Source of the DNA: Acidobacteriota bacterium
GTDB lineage: Bacteria > Acidobacteriota > UBA6911
Reading direction: 5' to 3'
Length of the DNA: 43,819 bases
Assembly (NCBI GenBank): GCA_031271905.1
Contig: JAISUT010000059.1
Span: forward strand, 1 to 43,819
Below the pieces are notes generated by a model that was given only the letters and a program-made list of their open reading frames with translations, searched no databases and was not told the origin of the DNA. Position 1 is the stretch's first letter; the number at the start of each line of letters is the position of its first letter. Positions 8,223 through 17,104 of this stretch are shown here, piece after piece. Made by a program: the position numbers and the translations under genes.

Positions 8223-8996
8223 ATGCTGGCTAAGAGAATCATCCCGTGCTTGGACGTGCGCGACGGGCGGGTGGTGAAGGGGACGCACTTCGTGAACCTG
8301 GTGGACGCCGGGGACCCCGTGGAGGCCGCCGCCGGCTACGACGCCGCCGGCGCGGACGAGTTGGTCTTTTTGGACATCACCGCGTCCTCCGACCGGCGGG
8401 ACATCGTGACGCGCATGGTGCGCGCCGTCGCCGACGCCATCTTCATCCCGTTCACGGTCGGCGGGGGGTTGCGCACGCTGGAGGACATCCAGGCGATCCT
8501 GCGCGCCGGCGCGGACAAGGTCTCGCTCAACACCTCGGCGGTCGAGAACCCGGAGCTCATCAGGGAAGGGGCGCGCTATTTCGGCTCGCAGTGCATCGTG
8601 GTCGCCATCGACGCGCGGCGCGTCCAGCCCTTCGACGAGTCCGCCCCCCGCTGGGAGGTGACCACCCACGGCGGGCGGGTCACGCGGCCTTTGGAGGCGG
8701 TCGCCTGGGCGGAGGAGGCGGCGCGCCAGGGGGCGGGCGAGATATTGCTGACCTCCATGGATTGCGACGGGACGCAGGCCGGGTACGACAACCTGCTGAA
8801 CCGCCGCGTGTCCGAGCGGGTGGGCATCCCCGTCATCGCCTCCGGCGGCTGCGGGACGTTGCAACATCTGGCGGACGCCTTCGCCGAGGGCGACGCCAGC
8901 GCGGCGCTGGCGGCGTCGATCTTCCATTTCGGCAACCACACCATCGCCGAGGCGAAGGAGTTCCTCCGGGGCAAGGGCATCCCCATGCGCCTGTAG
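8223..8996 (+). CDS. hisF: Imidazole glycerol phosphate synthase, cyclase subunit
   Basis: Closes the imidazole ring in histidine biosynthesis, using ammonia from the HisH partner, and releases AICAR to purine synthesis. The 257-residue TIM barrel starts [20 protein letters not shown], with the catalytic aspartates at D11 and D130 (VVAIDARR) and phosphate-binding loops FTVGGGLRT and VIASGGCGT. Full length for the family. An ATG six codons upstream is in frame, but the family N-terminus begins at 8223. No other his gene is adjacent, so histidine genes are dispersed here or hisF is at the end of a rearranged operon. Confidence 0.95.
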   Translation: MLAKRIIPCLDVRDGRVVKGTHFVNLVDAGDPVEAAAGYDAAGADELVFLDITASSDRRDIVTRMVRAVADAIFIPFTVGGGLRTLEDIQAILRAGADKVSLNTSAVENPELIREGARYFGSQCIVVAIDARRVQPFDESAPRWEVTTHGGRVTRPLEAVAWAEEAARQGAGEILLTSMDCDGTQAGYDNLLNRRVSERVGIPVIASGGCGTLQHLADAFAEGDASAALAASIFHFGNHTIAEAKEFLRGKGIPMRL

Positions 8997-9062
8997 GCGG
9001 AATCGCGACGCCGCCTTGCGGTCGCCGCCGCGCTTCTTCGCGACGCCTCTCCAAAGGCTTCA

Positions 9063-9126
9063 GGGAGCCTCTAAAAAAACCGGACGCTGCGGCGACGCCT
9101 TGTCTGCGAGCTTTTTTAGGGGTTCC
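9063..9126 (+). mobile_element. MITE-like element, copy 2 (internal deletion)
   Basis: 64 bp. Left end GGGAGCCTCTAAAAA, right end TTTTTTAGGGGTTCC, flanked by TTCA on both sides. Compared with copies 1 and 4 the middle is missing exactly between two CTGCG direct repeats: CGGACGCTGCG is joined to GCGACGCC. The deletion is therefore a recombination or slippage product. It lies between hisF and the convergent Cys-rich protein gene. Confidence 0.8.
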
Positions 9127-9149
9127 TTCAAGGTCGCCGCGCGCCCACC

Positions 9150-9890
9150 CTACTTTTTCTTCTTCGCCGTCGCCTTGCCAGCCGCCTTGGATGCGGGTTT
9201 CGCCACGGCCTTCTTCGCCGTCGCTTTCTTGGCGGGCGTGACGGGCTTGGCGGACGCCTTCGCGGCGGCCTTCTTCACCACGGCTTTCTTGGCGGCGGGT
9301 TTTTTCGCCGGGGCGTCCAGCTCCTTCGCCTTGGCTTGGAGCTCCCGGTAGCCCGCCTCGCCGAGGATCAGCTTCGTCTCGTCGGGATACATCTCGAACA
9401 GCGGCTCAGGTCCCGGACGGTACTTGCGGCACATGCCGGTTTTTTTGTCCACCGGCGTGTCGTCATCGACCGTCATCTCGCCGTCCTCCTCGTACAGGGG
9501 GTAAATGGCGCAGTAATACGGCTTGATGCCGGGCCAGCCGAGCTTCTTTTTGCGGGAGACCACTTGCAGCGAGCATTTGCGGTCAGCCTGCAAGAAGACG
9601 CAGCAGGTCTTGCCCGGCCTTTGCGGGTCATCGACCGTCTGCGTGCCGTAGCCCGACTCGTCGTCCTTCTCGAACCACAGGCTTTCGTCGTGCCGTTCCT
9701 TGGGCAGGCACGCCTTGACCGCCGCCTTCCACTTCATGACGGGCGGGTACTCCTCGTCCTTCACCCAGACGCCGCCGGAGCAGCAGTCCGCCTGGCAGTC
9801 AACCTGCGAGCAGGGGTAGGTGGTCTCCTTGCGCAGGACTTTCAAATCGACGCTGATGCCGCCGATGACTAGCTTCTTGCTCTTTGCCAT
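9150..9890 (-). CDS. Cys-rich putative metal-binding protein (DUF3109/YkgJ-like) with Lys/Ala-rich tail
   Basis: 246 residues. The core (about 1-190) has ten cysteines in the order C27, C32, C36-C37, C61, C96-C97, C106, C127, C153, including CSQVDCQADCCSGG near the N-terminus and KPYYCAIYPLYEED; this resembles the DUF3109/YkgJ group, thought to bind zinc or an Fe-S cluster. Function is unknown. Residues 194-246 are almost only Lys, Ala, Pro, Val and Thr (repeats such as AKKA), like the C-terminal tail of histone H1 or of bacterial HU/AlgP proteins, and probably bind nucleic acid. ATG at 9890 is preceded by GGAG at about -12. Monocistronic, pointing towards hisF. Confidence 0.75.
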   Translation of the reverse strand: MAKSKKLVIGGISVDLKVLRKETTYPCSQVDCQADCCSGGVWVKDEEYPPVMKWKAAVKACLPKERHDESLWFEKDDESGYGTQTVDDPQRPGKTCCVFLQADRKCSLQVVSRKKKLGWPGIKPYYCAIYPLYEEDGEMTVDDDTPVDKKTGMCRKYRPGPEPLFEMYPDETKLILGEAGYRELQAKAKELDAPAKKPAAKKAVVKKAAAKASAKPVTPAKKATAKKAVAKPASKAAGKATAKKKK

Positions 9891-10186
9891 AGGTCGCTTC
9901 GTCTCCCAGATGTTCGTTTCGCGCGCAATCCACGCGGTGACGCGATCCGCGCGGTGAGATTGTAAGCCAAAAGGCCGGCGGCGCGATAGTCCTTTTCCGC
10001 TTTCCCAACGGGCTTTCCCAACGGGGTGTTTGTGAGATTTCCAAAAACCTTCCCCGAAGGGAGCCCTGGCGCGCGGCGCGCGTCCCGGCGGTCCCGTTTG
10101 TCTGCGGGCGGTTCGAGGCGTACCATTTCAGACATGTGGCGACATTCGGGGGGCGGCGCCGGCGCCGGTCGCGCGGCGCGGGGATT
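9891..10186. other. Divergent intergenic region without a gene
   Basis: Separates the minus-strand Cys-rich gene from the plus-strand MFS gene and should hold both promoters, but I recognise none confidently. It contains the direct tandem CTTTCCCAACGGG twice (about 9999-10024). Confidence 0.4.
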
Positions 10187-11377
10187 ATGAGGCACGGGAT
10201 GCGGCGGGAAAGGCGGCGCCATCTGGCGGCGTTGCTGCTGGTCGGCTTCTGCGCCTTCCTCACTTTGAACATGACCCAGCCGCTCCTGCCGATGCTGCGG
10301 GAGATGTTCCACGTCTCGGCGGGGGAGGCGAGCCTGACCGTCGGCGCGTCGGTGCTGGCTGTCGCCCTCATGGCGCCGCTGGCGGGGATGCTCGCCGACG
10401 CCTTGGGGCGCAAGAAGGTCGTCGTCTGCTCCCTGCTGGGGGCGGCGGTGTTCACGGCGCTGGGCGCCGCCGCCCCCAACCTGCACCTGCTGGTGCTGTG
10501 CCGCTTCCTGCAAGGGGTGTTCATCCCCGGCATCGTGACCGCGACCATCGCCTATGTCACCGAGGAGCCCCTCGGCGGCTCGTCCAGCTCCGCGATGGCG
10601 ACCTACGTCACCGGCACGGTCGTCGGCGGCTTCGCGGGCCGCTTCGTCGCGGGCGTGGTCGCCGCGCGCCTGGGCTGGCACGCGCCGTTCGTCGTGCTGG
10701 GCGCCCTGACCTTCCTGGGGATGCTGGCGGTCCAGCGCTGGCTGCCGCGCGAGAAGGCGTTCGTCCGGCAGGCCGACTCGCACGAGGCGCTGCGCAACCT
10801 GCGGACGCACGTCAAAAACCCGCAACTGCTGGTCGTCTACGCTACAGGCTTCCACGTCCTGTTCTCGCTGATGGGCGTGTTCACCTACATCAGCTTCTAC
10901 CTGGCGGCGCCTCCGTTCCACCTCTCGACGGCGGCGCTGGGCTCGCTCTTTTTCGTCTACCTGATCGGCGCGGTGATCACGCCGGTTTCCGGGAGGCTCA
11001 TCGACGCCATAGGCAACCGCCGCACCCTCTCCATGGCGCTGGTGCTGTCGGCGGCGGGGGTGCTGACGACGCTCGGAGGGCGTCTCTGGGTGGTGGTCCT
11101 GGGGCTCGCCGGATGCTGCTCCGGCGTCTTCGTCTGCCAAGCAGCCTGCTCCGGCCAGATCGGTAAGGCGGCGCAGACGGCGCGCTCCTCGGCGGCGGGG
11201 CTGTATGTCTCGCTCTACTACCTGGGCGGGAGCGCGGGCTCCACGCTGCTCGGCTTCTTCTGGGAGTGGCGCGGCTGGCCCGCCTGCGTCGCCGTCATCG
11301 TCGCGCTGGAGCTGGTCATGGCGTGTGTCGCCTGGCGCTTCTGGCGGGACTACCCCCCGACCCCCGTGCCGCGCTGA
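10187..11377 (+). CDS. MFS transporter (YnfM/AraJ-like drug-type exporter)
   Basis: 396 residues with about 12 hydrophobic segments. After a short basic N-terminus (MRHGMRRERRRHL) comes the first helix and TLNMTQPLLPMLREMF, and the MFS motif A equivalent GMLADALGRKKVVV between helices 2 and 3; a second half-repeat is seen at GRLIDAIGNRRTLSM. The pattern fits 12-helix YnfM-type efflux carriers; substrate unknown. Start at 10187 is chosen for GGGG just upstream and because a longer frame adds only an Arg/Gly-rich tail. Last gene before the receptor island; no partner gene. Confidence 0.82.
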   Translation: MRHGMRRERRRHLAALLLVGFCAFLTLNMTQPLLPMLREMFHVSAGEASLTVGASVLAVALMAPLAGMLADALGRKKVVVCSLLGAAVFTALGAAAPNLHLLVLCRFLQGVFIPGIVTATIAYVTEEPLGGSSSSAMATYVTGTVVGGFAGRFVAGVVAARLGWHAPFVVLGALTFLGMLAVQRWLPREKAFVRQADSHEALRNLRTHVKNPQLLVVYATGFHVLFSLMGVFTYISFYLAAPPFHLSTAALGSLFFVYLIGAVITPVSGRLIDAIGNRRTLSMALVLSAAGVLTTLGGRLWVVVLGLAGCCSGVFVCQAACSGQIGKAAQTARSSAAGLYVSLYYLGGSAGSTLLGFFWEWRGWPACVAVIVALELVMACVAWRFWRDYPPTPVPR

Positions 11378-11439
11378 TCTGAATGCCCCCCCCGGGGGCG
11401 CCCCTCGTGCCCCCACCACCACCCGGCTCCGGCTCCGGG

Positions 11440-11859
11440 ACGTAAAAAATCGTATGCGGATTCCAATGAAATCGCCGCGGAACGCCCGGGGAAATCCCGC
11501 ATCCCTCCCTCGTTTGGACGTTTTGACCCGTGTTTTCGCCTGTTTCCATGGGGATCGCCGCTCCCGGCGCGTGTGTCGCATGTTTCAAATGATGTCGTAA
11601 ATATCGTATACGATTTTTTTTGCTTGACCTTGGAAAACCCTCCATGCAAGGATGGGCAACCGCTCGATAGAGGAGGTCGGCGGTCTCACCCGATTTTTGG
11701 AATGCGTTTCTACGGATGTTTCTTTTGCGGACGTTTGTGAGCGGGCGGCGTTCCGGGGAAGGGGAAGAAGGGCCCCGGGACGTCTTTCCATCTGTAAAAA
11801 ACCGCCCCCCGTACTGGCCGGGGGGCGGGTCTAACGATGGTTTTGACGAGGTAGGCATT
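11440..11859 (+). promoter_or_regulatory. Receptor 1 regulatory region and structured leader
   Basis: Closely related to the region before receptor 2 (17105-17540). It contains an operator-like palindrome (ATCGTATACGAT, 11603-11614) and a distal variant (11449-11461), a -35/-10 pair TTGACC (11624-11629) and AAGGAT (11648-11653) with 18-bp spacing and an extended TG, then about 200 nt of leader. Stem 1 pairs 11749-11758 with 11773-11782; stem 2 pairs CCGCCCCCCG (11802-11811) with CGGGGGGCGG (11819-11828) around a TACTGGC loop and ends about 30 nt before the ATG. The conservation between paralogues of otherwise divergent DNA points to function. Confidence 0.65.
11603..11614. promoter_or_regulatory. 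Perfect 12-bp palindrome upstream of receptor 1 promoter
   Basis: ATCGTATACGAT, ten bases before the -35 box. Related sites occur at 11449-11461 and, before receptor 2, at 17120-17132, 17275-17284 and 17290-17301; a weaker one (TCCGTATACATT, 22403-22414) lies upstream of the IclR gene. Likely binding site for a dimeric regulator; the linked IclR protein is the obvious candidate (inference). Confidence 0.55.
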
Positions 11860-14800
11860 ATGTCAAGAAGAACGTGTACGGGTTGTACGGCGCATTCTCC
11901 CGGCAGAATGTCCGGGGTTCGCCGATGTGGTCCGCCCCCCGATGAAGACGTGAAGCGCATCGGGGTTCGCGCAGCGCAGTGTTTCTCGCTTCTCGCCCTC
12001 GCGTTGCTGACGGTGCTGCTGTCGGCGCCGGCGTTCGGGCAGGGGACTTCCGCTTCCTTGCGCGGAACGGTCTCAGACGCTTCAGACGCGGTGCTGCCCG
12101 GAACGGCCATCACCGCCATCAACGTGGACACCGGCGTTGAAACCAAGGTCACGACCAACAATGTCGGAATCTACACGTTGGTCTTGCAGCCGGGCGTCTA
12201 CATCATCAGCGCCGAAGCCGCAGGCTTCCAACGCACCACCCGCACCGACGTGAGGCTCGGCGCCGGCGCACAGGTCAACCTCCCCCTGGTGATGGCGGTC
12301 GCGGGGCAGTTGACGGAGATCGAGGTCACCGAGACGGTCGAAAGCATGGTGCTGGAGGCCAGCGCCTCGACCGGGACCGTCATACAGGAAGACGTCATCA
12401 CATCGATCCCGACGCTCGCCCCCAACGCCATCGAGGCGACGCTCAACGTCATGGGCGGCGTGACGAAGATGACCTCCGGCAGCACGGTGTTTAGCGCCGC
12501 CTCCCAGGAGGTCGCCGGCATATCGTCGTCGATGATCAACGTTTCGCGCGACGGCATCACCGTCAACGAAGTCCGCAACCCCACCGGCATCGCCGCCTCC
12601 TCGAACATCAACCCGGAAGTCGTCGGTGAGATGAGGGTCATCCAGTCCGCGGTGGACGCGGAGATGGGGCGCGGCGCCGGGCAGATCCAGATCACCACCC
12701 GGTCGGGTTCCAACGCATTCCACGGCTCCGCCGTCTGGAACGTCCAGAACACGGTGTTCGACGCGACCGATTTCAGCGTCAAGCAGCGCGGGCTGGAGGC
12801 CAACTGGCGCAATGTGCACAACTATACGCTGACCGGCAGCGGCCCGATCATCAAGAACAAGACGTTCTTCTTCGCCAGTTGGGAGCAACAGATCGCCCGC
12901 GACAAGATGATCCAGATCCCGCGCGTCATGACCTCGTGCGCGAGGCGGGGCATCTACCGCTGGCTGTCTTCCAACGTCAACGGCGTCCAGCAAGGATGGC
13001 TGCCCAACGTCATCAGCTCGACGGATTCGTACAACATCGCCCAGGGGAACATGCGCAGCGTGAACGAGGACGGCACGCCTTGGGGCGGCGGCACGGTCAC
13101 AAACACCGTCGGCAACGCGCCCTACACCGTGGGGCCCACCAGGGTGGAGTTCGAGAGCGTCTTCGGCGTGTTGCAACCGAGCGTCAGGGCGCAATTGAAC
13201 CAGCCGGGCGCCTCCGGCGTCTATGGCGATTGCTCGATCATGGACACGCTGGGTTACGACCCGATGAACAACGTTTTCCTGACCACGACCGACGGCTCGA
13301 ACACCAACGCCTGGGCCAGCGGCGCCTACCGCTACGCCTACGACCCCACCGGGTTCGCGGATCGGTTCGTCAGGACGGGCGCCGATTACGGTTCGGGCAC
13401 GGTTGTGATGCCCGAGGCCAACTATTTCATGGGCCAGGGCGACGGGCTGAACTCCGCCGGCTATAAGTGGAACACGCTCATGATAGGTCAAGGCGCCTCG
13501 AACTACGGTCTCGGCGGCGATCCCGACCGCAAGTCGATCACCGTGAGAATCGACCATAACATCAACAACAGCCACCGTCTGAGCGGCACCGTCGATAAGG
13601 AGTTCTACCATGTCTGGGACGCCTACCGCGTATGGCCGGAATCTTACGGGGGCTACCATGGCGACATCAACCGCAAGCCCCTGCGCTTCTCGGTCACCCT
13701 CAACTCCACGGTCACATCGACCATACTGAACGAATTGCGCTTCGGCGTCTCGCGGTCGGACACGTGGGTCTATAAGCCGCTGGACAGCCCGCAGGACGGG
13801 GAGAAGATGAAGGCGGTGTTGCAGGCGTTGGCGGGGAACCTCCCGGCCAGCGCGAACAACCCGTACGCCGGCTCGTGGGCCGCCGACCAACCGCTCCTCA
13901 TCGGCTTGGGGGACGGGGACGGCGGCGCGGTGAACACCACCGCCGCCCTGAACGCCACGGCATACCGGAACGACGTCAACCCCGTGATGGGCGCGACGGA
14001 CAACATCGACCGCTCCCATCCCTACGGCACGCGCGGCAACCTCCAGGCGACATGGGGCGGGAGCGACCCCCGCTGGTCGATCGGCGACACGGTGACGTGG
14101 ATAAAAGGCACGCACAGCTTCAAGGGCGGCTTCGAATATCGCCGACAATCCTCGTACCAGTCCTACCAGGGCACCACATCCTCGTTCGCGCGCGGCGGCG
14201 GGAACACGAACCTTTCGACGGTTCGCGGCGGGATAGTCTCTGCCGCCAGCCAGCGCCGCAGGGAGTCGCTGGCAAACGCGAAGGCGGCGGGGTTGGGATG
14301 GCAGAACGTGTATCCGGGCAGCCTGGACAACGCCTCGGGGACCGTGTCTGGGAACTTCGTGATGCCTTACAACATGATGACCTTCTTCTCCGGGTCGCTC
14401 TCGGACACGAGCCTGATGTACTACGCGATCCCCGACCAAAGCGCCGTCAACGGCGCCAGGTGGAACGACATGCTGGCGGGGGAGGATTCGTATGACTACA
14501 CCATAAGGAACCAGGAGTTCAGTTGGTTCTTCAAGGACGACTGGAAGGTGACCAGCAACCTGACGCTGAACCTCGGCGTGCGCTGGGAATACTATGGGGT
14601 CCCCCATGCGGACAACGGCGTGACCTTGGCGGTCAAGGGCGGCAGCAAGAGCGCCTGGGGCATTACGACGCCTGGCGATTTTTACAACCACGGCGAAGGC
14701 TGGGTCGTGAACCGGAACTACCTGCCCGGTTTCGAGAGGGACGCCGCAGGCAACCCGATCCTCCCCGATCCGGTGATCGAGTACGAGTATATCGGCCCCG

Positions 14801-16782
14801 GATCGCCGAACCCCGACAAGTCGGTCTGGAACAAGGATCTGAACAACTTCGCGCCCCATGTCGGCTTCGCGTGGCAGTTGCCCTGGTTCGGCAGGGGGCT
14901 GACGACGTTGCGCGGCGGTTATTCGGTCAGCTACTCCCCGATCGACAACTTCAACAGCTTCCCGGGCCAGTTCGTCAACGTGGGCGCCGCAGGCGTCACC
15001 TACACCAACACCTTCACCGGCTCCGGGAGCCTGACCGATCCCAACAGCACGGCCTATTACATGGATCTCACCGACCTTGGGAACAACCCGAGGCACGATG
15101 CGCTCCTGCCGCTCCAAGTGCCGGGGAACGTATACCCCCTGGGCGTCCAGAGGAATGACGCGATCTTCAGCTCCGCCGTGACCGCGATCGACGAAAACCT
15201 CAGCAGCCCCTACGTACACAGCATCAATGCGTCGCTGACCCGCAGCATCGGGAACATGTTCACGGTCGATGTGCGGTACATCGGCACTTTCAGGCGGAAC
15301 ACGATCAGCAGCCTGAACGTCAACGCGAACCCCTACCTCGACACCTCCCTGCTGAACTGGACGGAGGAGCTCAACAAGGTTCGCGCGGGGGGCGAGAGCA
15401 TGTACATCAACAGCCTCATCCCGCAGAACGGGCCGGCGGGGAGCCAGATGTATTACAGCACCGTCGCCGGCGAGACCGGTTCGGATCAGCTCCGGCGGCA
15501 GCAGGCGGGCAACTTGGCGCGCGCGCTCTACGGCACCCTGGTCAGCACCCTGGGTTCCGCAAACGGACAGCTTCCCACGACCTTCGGCACGGAAAACGGG
15601 CTGCTCATGCGTTCCGGATGCCTGCCGGGGGATCGCCCGGGCTACATCGCCGCTTTCAACGCGGCCGCCAACCCCCACAGCGTGGATGTGAACCAATACC
15701 CGTGTTCGGTCGGCACGCCGCTGAACATGTTTTACTCCGCCCCGCAGTATGCCAACGTGTACATACGGCATAACGACAACTCGGTGAACAACTACAATTC
15801 GATGCAGGCGCAGGTGACGATGCGTCCTACCCGCGGATTGAGTTTCCAGACCACCTACACGTGGAGCCGCAACATCGGCGACTCCGCATGGACAAACTAC
15901 CTCGGCGACCGGGACTATGTCCTGTCGACCCAGCATCGCACCCACATGCTGAGGGCCTTCGGAAGCTACGAACTGCCTTTCGGCCCGCAGGGGTTCTTCC
16001 TGCGCAACGCTTCCGGCTTATTGAAGAAAGCCATCGAAAAGTGGCAGGTGCACTGGGTCCTGGGGATGGAATCCGGGCCGCCGCTCTCCGTGACCGCCTC
16101 CGGATCGGGCTCCACGCTGTGGGGCAGGACCTGGCCGGTCCTTGTGCGTTCCGACCTTTGGGACGACAAGCAGGGGAACGCGAGGATGGAATGGGGGCCC
16201 GACGGCGAGTTCGTGTCCGGCACCTATCTGTCCAGGGATTATGTGAAAGTGATCGATCCCGTCATCTGCAACCCTGACAAGATGACCCCCTCCCTTTACT
16301 CCGCGCAATGCGGCGTCCTGACGGCGACCTACGCGCTCGCGCTGGCCACCAAGAACTCCAGCGGGCAACTGGTTGCCGCCACCTACGACCGCGACACCGT
16401 GGGCGAGGACGGCGTCACCTACAAAGCGGGAACCCCCATCATCGTGTTCCGCAACGCCGACCAGTCCGAAGGCGTCAACGCCAGCGGCAACTACAAGCCC
16501 AACCGCATGACGGGCCAAGGTCGTTTCAGCTTGGACATGGCCGCGTCGAAGACGATCGAGTTCATGGACGGCAAACGGTTCGAGATCCGCGTCGACGTCC
16601 AGAACATACTCAACCACCCGACTCCGATCGGCGGCACGGCTCCCACGGCGATGGAATCCGGCGGTCGCTACGTGTCGATCGACTCTCCCACCATGGCCAT
16701 CTCCACATCCACCCCCATCGGCCTGTTGCAGAACAAGGGGGGGCATCGCACATTCCAGGCGAAATTGGCATTCCGGTTCTAA
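11860..16782 (+). CDS. Oar-like TonB-dependent outer-membrane receptor 1
   Basis: 1640 residues. An unusual 36-residue N-terminal extension (MSRRT...SPGRMSGVRRCG...VKRIG) precedes a signal peptide (LLALALLTVLLSAPAFGQ). Then a carboxypeptidase-regulatory-like beta-sandwich (SLRGTVSDASDAVLPG... to about residue 160), a plug region (about 160-330, ending near AEMGRGAGQIQITTRSG) and a very long beta-barrel ending LAFRF, with the terminal Phe of outer-membrane barrels. This is the Oar/Acidobacteriota type; ligand unknown, probably a large glycan or peptide. Start chosen at 11860 because GAGG precedes it and the same start and extension are kept in receptor 2. ATG at 11909 is an alternative. About 1640 residues is long even for this family (usually near 1000-1200). 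Confidence 0.88.
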   Translation: MSRRTCTGCTAHSPGRMSGVRRCGPPPDEDVKRIGVRAAQCFSLLALALLTVLLSAPAFGQGTSASLRGTVSDASDAVLPGTAITAINVDTGVETKVTTNNVGIYTLVLQPGVYIISAEAAGFQRTTRTDVRLGAGAQVNLPLVMAVAGQLTEIEVTETVESMVLEASASTGTVIQEDVITSIPTLAPNAIEATLNVMGGVTKMTSGSTVFSAASQEVAGISSSMINVSRDGITVNEVRNPTGIAASSNINPEVVGEMRVIQSAVDAEMGRGAGQIQITTRSGSNAFHGSAVWNVQNTVFDATDFSVKQRGLEANWRNVHNYTLTGSGPIIKNKTFFFASWEQQIARDKMIQIPRVMTSCARRGIYRWLSSNVNGVQQGWLPNVISSTDSYNIAQGNMRSVNEDGTPWGGGTVTNTVGNAPYTVGPTRVEFESVFGVLQPSVRAQLNQPGASGVYGDCSIMDTLGYDPMNNVFLTTTDGSNTNAWASGAYRYAYDPTGFADRFVRTGADYGSGTVVMPEANYFMGQGDGLNSAGYKWNTLMIGQGASNYGLGGDPDRKSITVRIDHNINNSHRLSGTVDKEFYHVWDAYRVWPESYGGYHGDINRKPLRFSVTLNSTVTSTILNELRFGVSRSDTWVYKPLDSPQDGEKMKAVLQALAGNLPASANNPYAGSWAADQPLLIGLGDGDGGAVNTTAALNATAYRNDVNPVMGATDNIDRSHPYGTRGNLQATWGGSDPRWSIGDTVTWIKGTHSFKGGFEYRRQSSYQSYQGTTSSFARGGGNTNLSTVRGGIVSAASQRRRESLANAKAAGLGWQNVYPGSLDNASGTVSGNFVMPYNMMTFFSGSLSDTSLMYYAIPDQSAVNGARWNDMLAGEDSYDYTIRNQEFSWFFKDDWKVTSNLTLNLGVRWEYYGVPHADNGVTLAVKGGSKSAWGITTPGDFYNHGEGWVVNRNYLPGFERDAAGNPILPDPVIEYEYIGPGSPNPDKSVWNKDLNNFAPHVGFAWQLPWFGRGLTTLRGGYSVSYSPIDNFNSFPGQFVNVGAAGVTYTNTFTGSGSLTDPNSTAYYMDLTDLGNNPRHDALLPLQVPGNVYPLGVQRNDAIFSSAVTAIDENLSSPYVHSINASLTRSIGNMFTVDVRYIGTFRRNTISSLNVNANPYLDTSLLNWTEELNKVRAGGESMYINSLIPQNGPAGSQMYYSTVAGETGSDQLRRQQAGNLARALYGTLVSTLGSANGQLPTTFGTENGLLMRSGCLPGDRPGYIAAFNAAANPHSVDVNQYPCSVGTPLNMFYSAPQYANVYIRHNDNSVNNYNSMQAQVTMRPTRGLSFQTTYTWSRNIGDSAWTNYLGDRDYVLSTQHRTHMLRAFGSYELPFGPQGFFLRNASGLLKKAIEKWQVHWVLGMESGPPLSVTASGSGSTLWGRTWPVLVRSDLWDDKQGNARMEWGPDGEFVSGTYLSRDYVKVIDPVICNPDKMTPSLYSAQCGVLTATYALALATKNSSGQLVAATYDRDTVGEDGVTYKAGTPIIVFRNADQSEGVNASGNYKPNRMTGQGRFSLDMAASKTIEFMDGKRFEIRVDVQNILNHPTPIGGTAPTAMESGGRYVSIDSPTMAISTSTPIGLLQNKGGHRTFQAKLAFRF
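11937..11965 (+). other. Conserved hairpin inside the receptor 1 N-terminal codons
   Basis: CCCCGATG (11937-11944) and CATCGGGG (11958-11965) form a perfect 8-bp stem with a 13-nt loop. The same stem and loop length occur in receptor 2 at 17612-17640. It lies between the presumed start codon and the signal-peptide codons. Confidence 0.5.
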
Positions 16783-16817
16783 GGGGTCGTTTCGCTGGAG
16801 GGTATGGCATGTAGGCA

Positions 16818-16855
16818 AACCACGGGGCGCCCTCGGCGACGGGGGCGCCCACCCG
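16818..16855 (+). terminator. GC-rich hairpin after receptor 1
   Basis: GGGCGCC and GGCGCCC around a short loop (ACGGGGCGCCCTCGG... GGGGGCGCCCAC), some 40 bp after the stop codon of receptor 1. No strong U-run, so termination is possible but not certain. Confidence 0.4.
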
Positions 16856-16943
16856 GGAAGCCGGGATGGGGCGTGGCGAGACGGTAAATCGCCCGCCCCT
16901 GCACCCCATGTGATATAGTCGCTAGGAATTTTGGGAGGTCGCC

Positions 16944-17104
16944 ATGGCACATCCTTGATTTTCCAGACTCGTCACCGCATTCCTGCTTCTATCCGCTTTC
17001 TCCATCCTTCCCCTCTCCATCGGACGGGCGGCGGACGACGCTTTCGAGCCCGAGGCGTCCGAACCGCTCAGGATAAAGCTGTCCGTCACCCCTTCCCGGT
17101 GCCG
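16944..17104 (+). pseudogene. Decapitated exported-protein gene with premature TGA at codon 5
   Basis: A good ribosome binding site (GGGAGG, 6 nt upstream) precedes ATG-GCA-CAT-CCT-TGA. Reading on in the same frame gives FSRLVTAFLLLSAFSILPLS then IGRAADDAFEPEASEPLRI and KLSVTPSR: a textbook signal peptide with AxA-like cleavage site and the start of a mature protein. TGA is one base from TGG (Trp). About 45 codons later the frame runs into DNA homologous to the start of the receptor 1 upstream region. The simplest reading is a secreted-protein gene that once followed receptor 1 and was cut when the second receptor with its own control region was placed here. Product unknown. Confidence 0.6.

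Noticed and set aside
11802-11828. Stem 2 of the receptor leader as a transcription terminator
   Set aside because: No U-run follows in either paralogue, and the SD and start codon come directly after it.
12082-15945. Very long antisense open frame opposite receptor 1 (and a similar one at 17544-22397)
   Set aside because: Composition is Val/Arg/Asp/Gly-rich without domains, and it mirrors the codon structure of the real GC-rich gene. The plus strand has signal peptide, domains and terminal Phe.
16956-16958. Selenocysteine decoding of the TGA in the secreted-protein remnant
   Set aside because: A Sec codon at position 5 before a signal peptide makes no functional sense, and no SECIS-like stem-loop is evident just after it, although tRNA-Sec is present.
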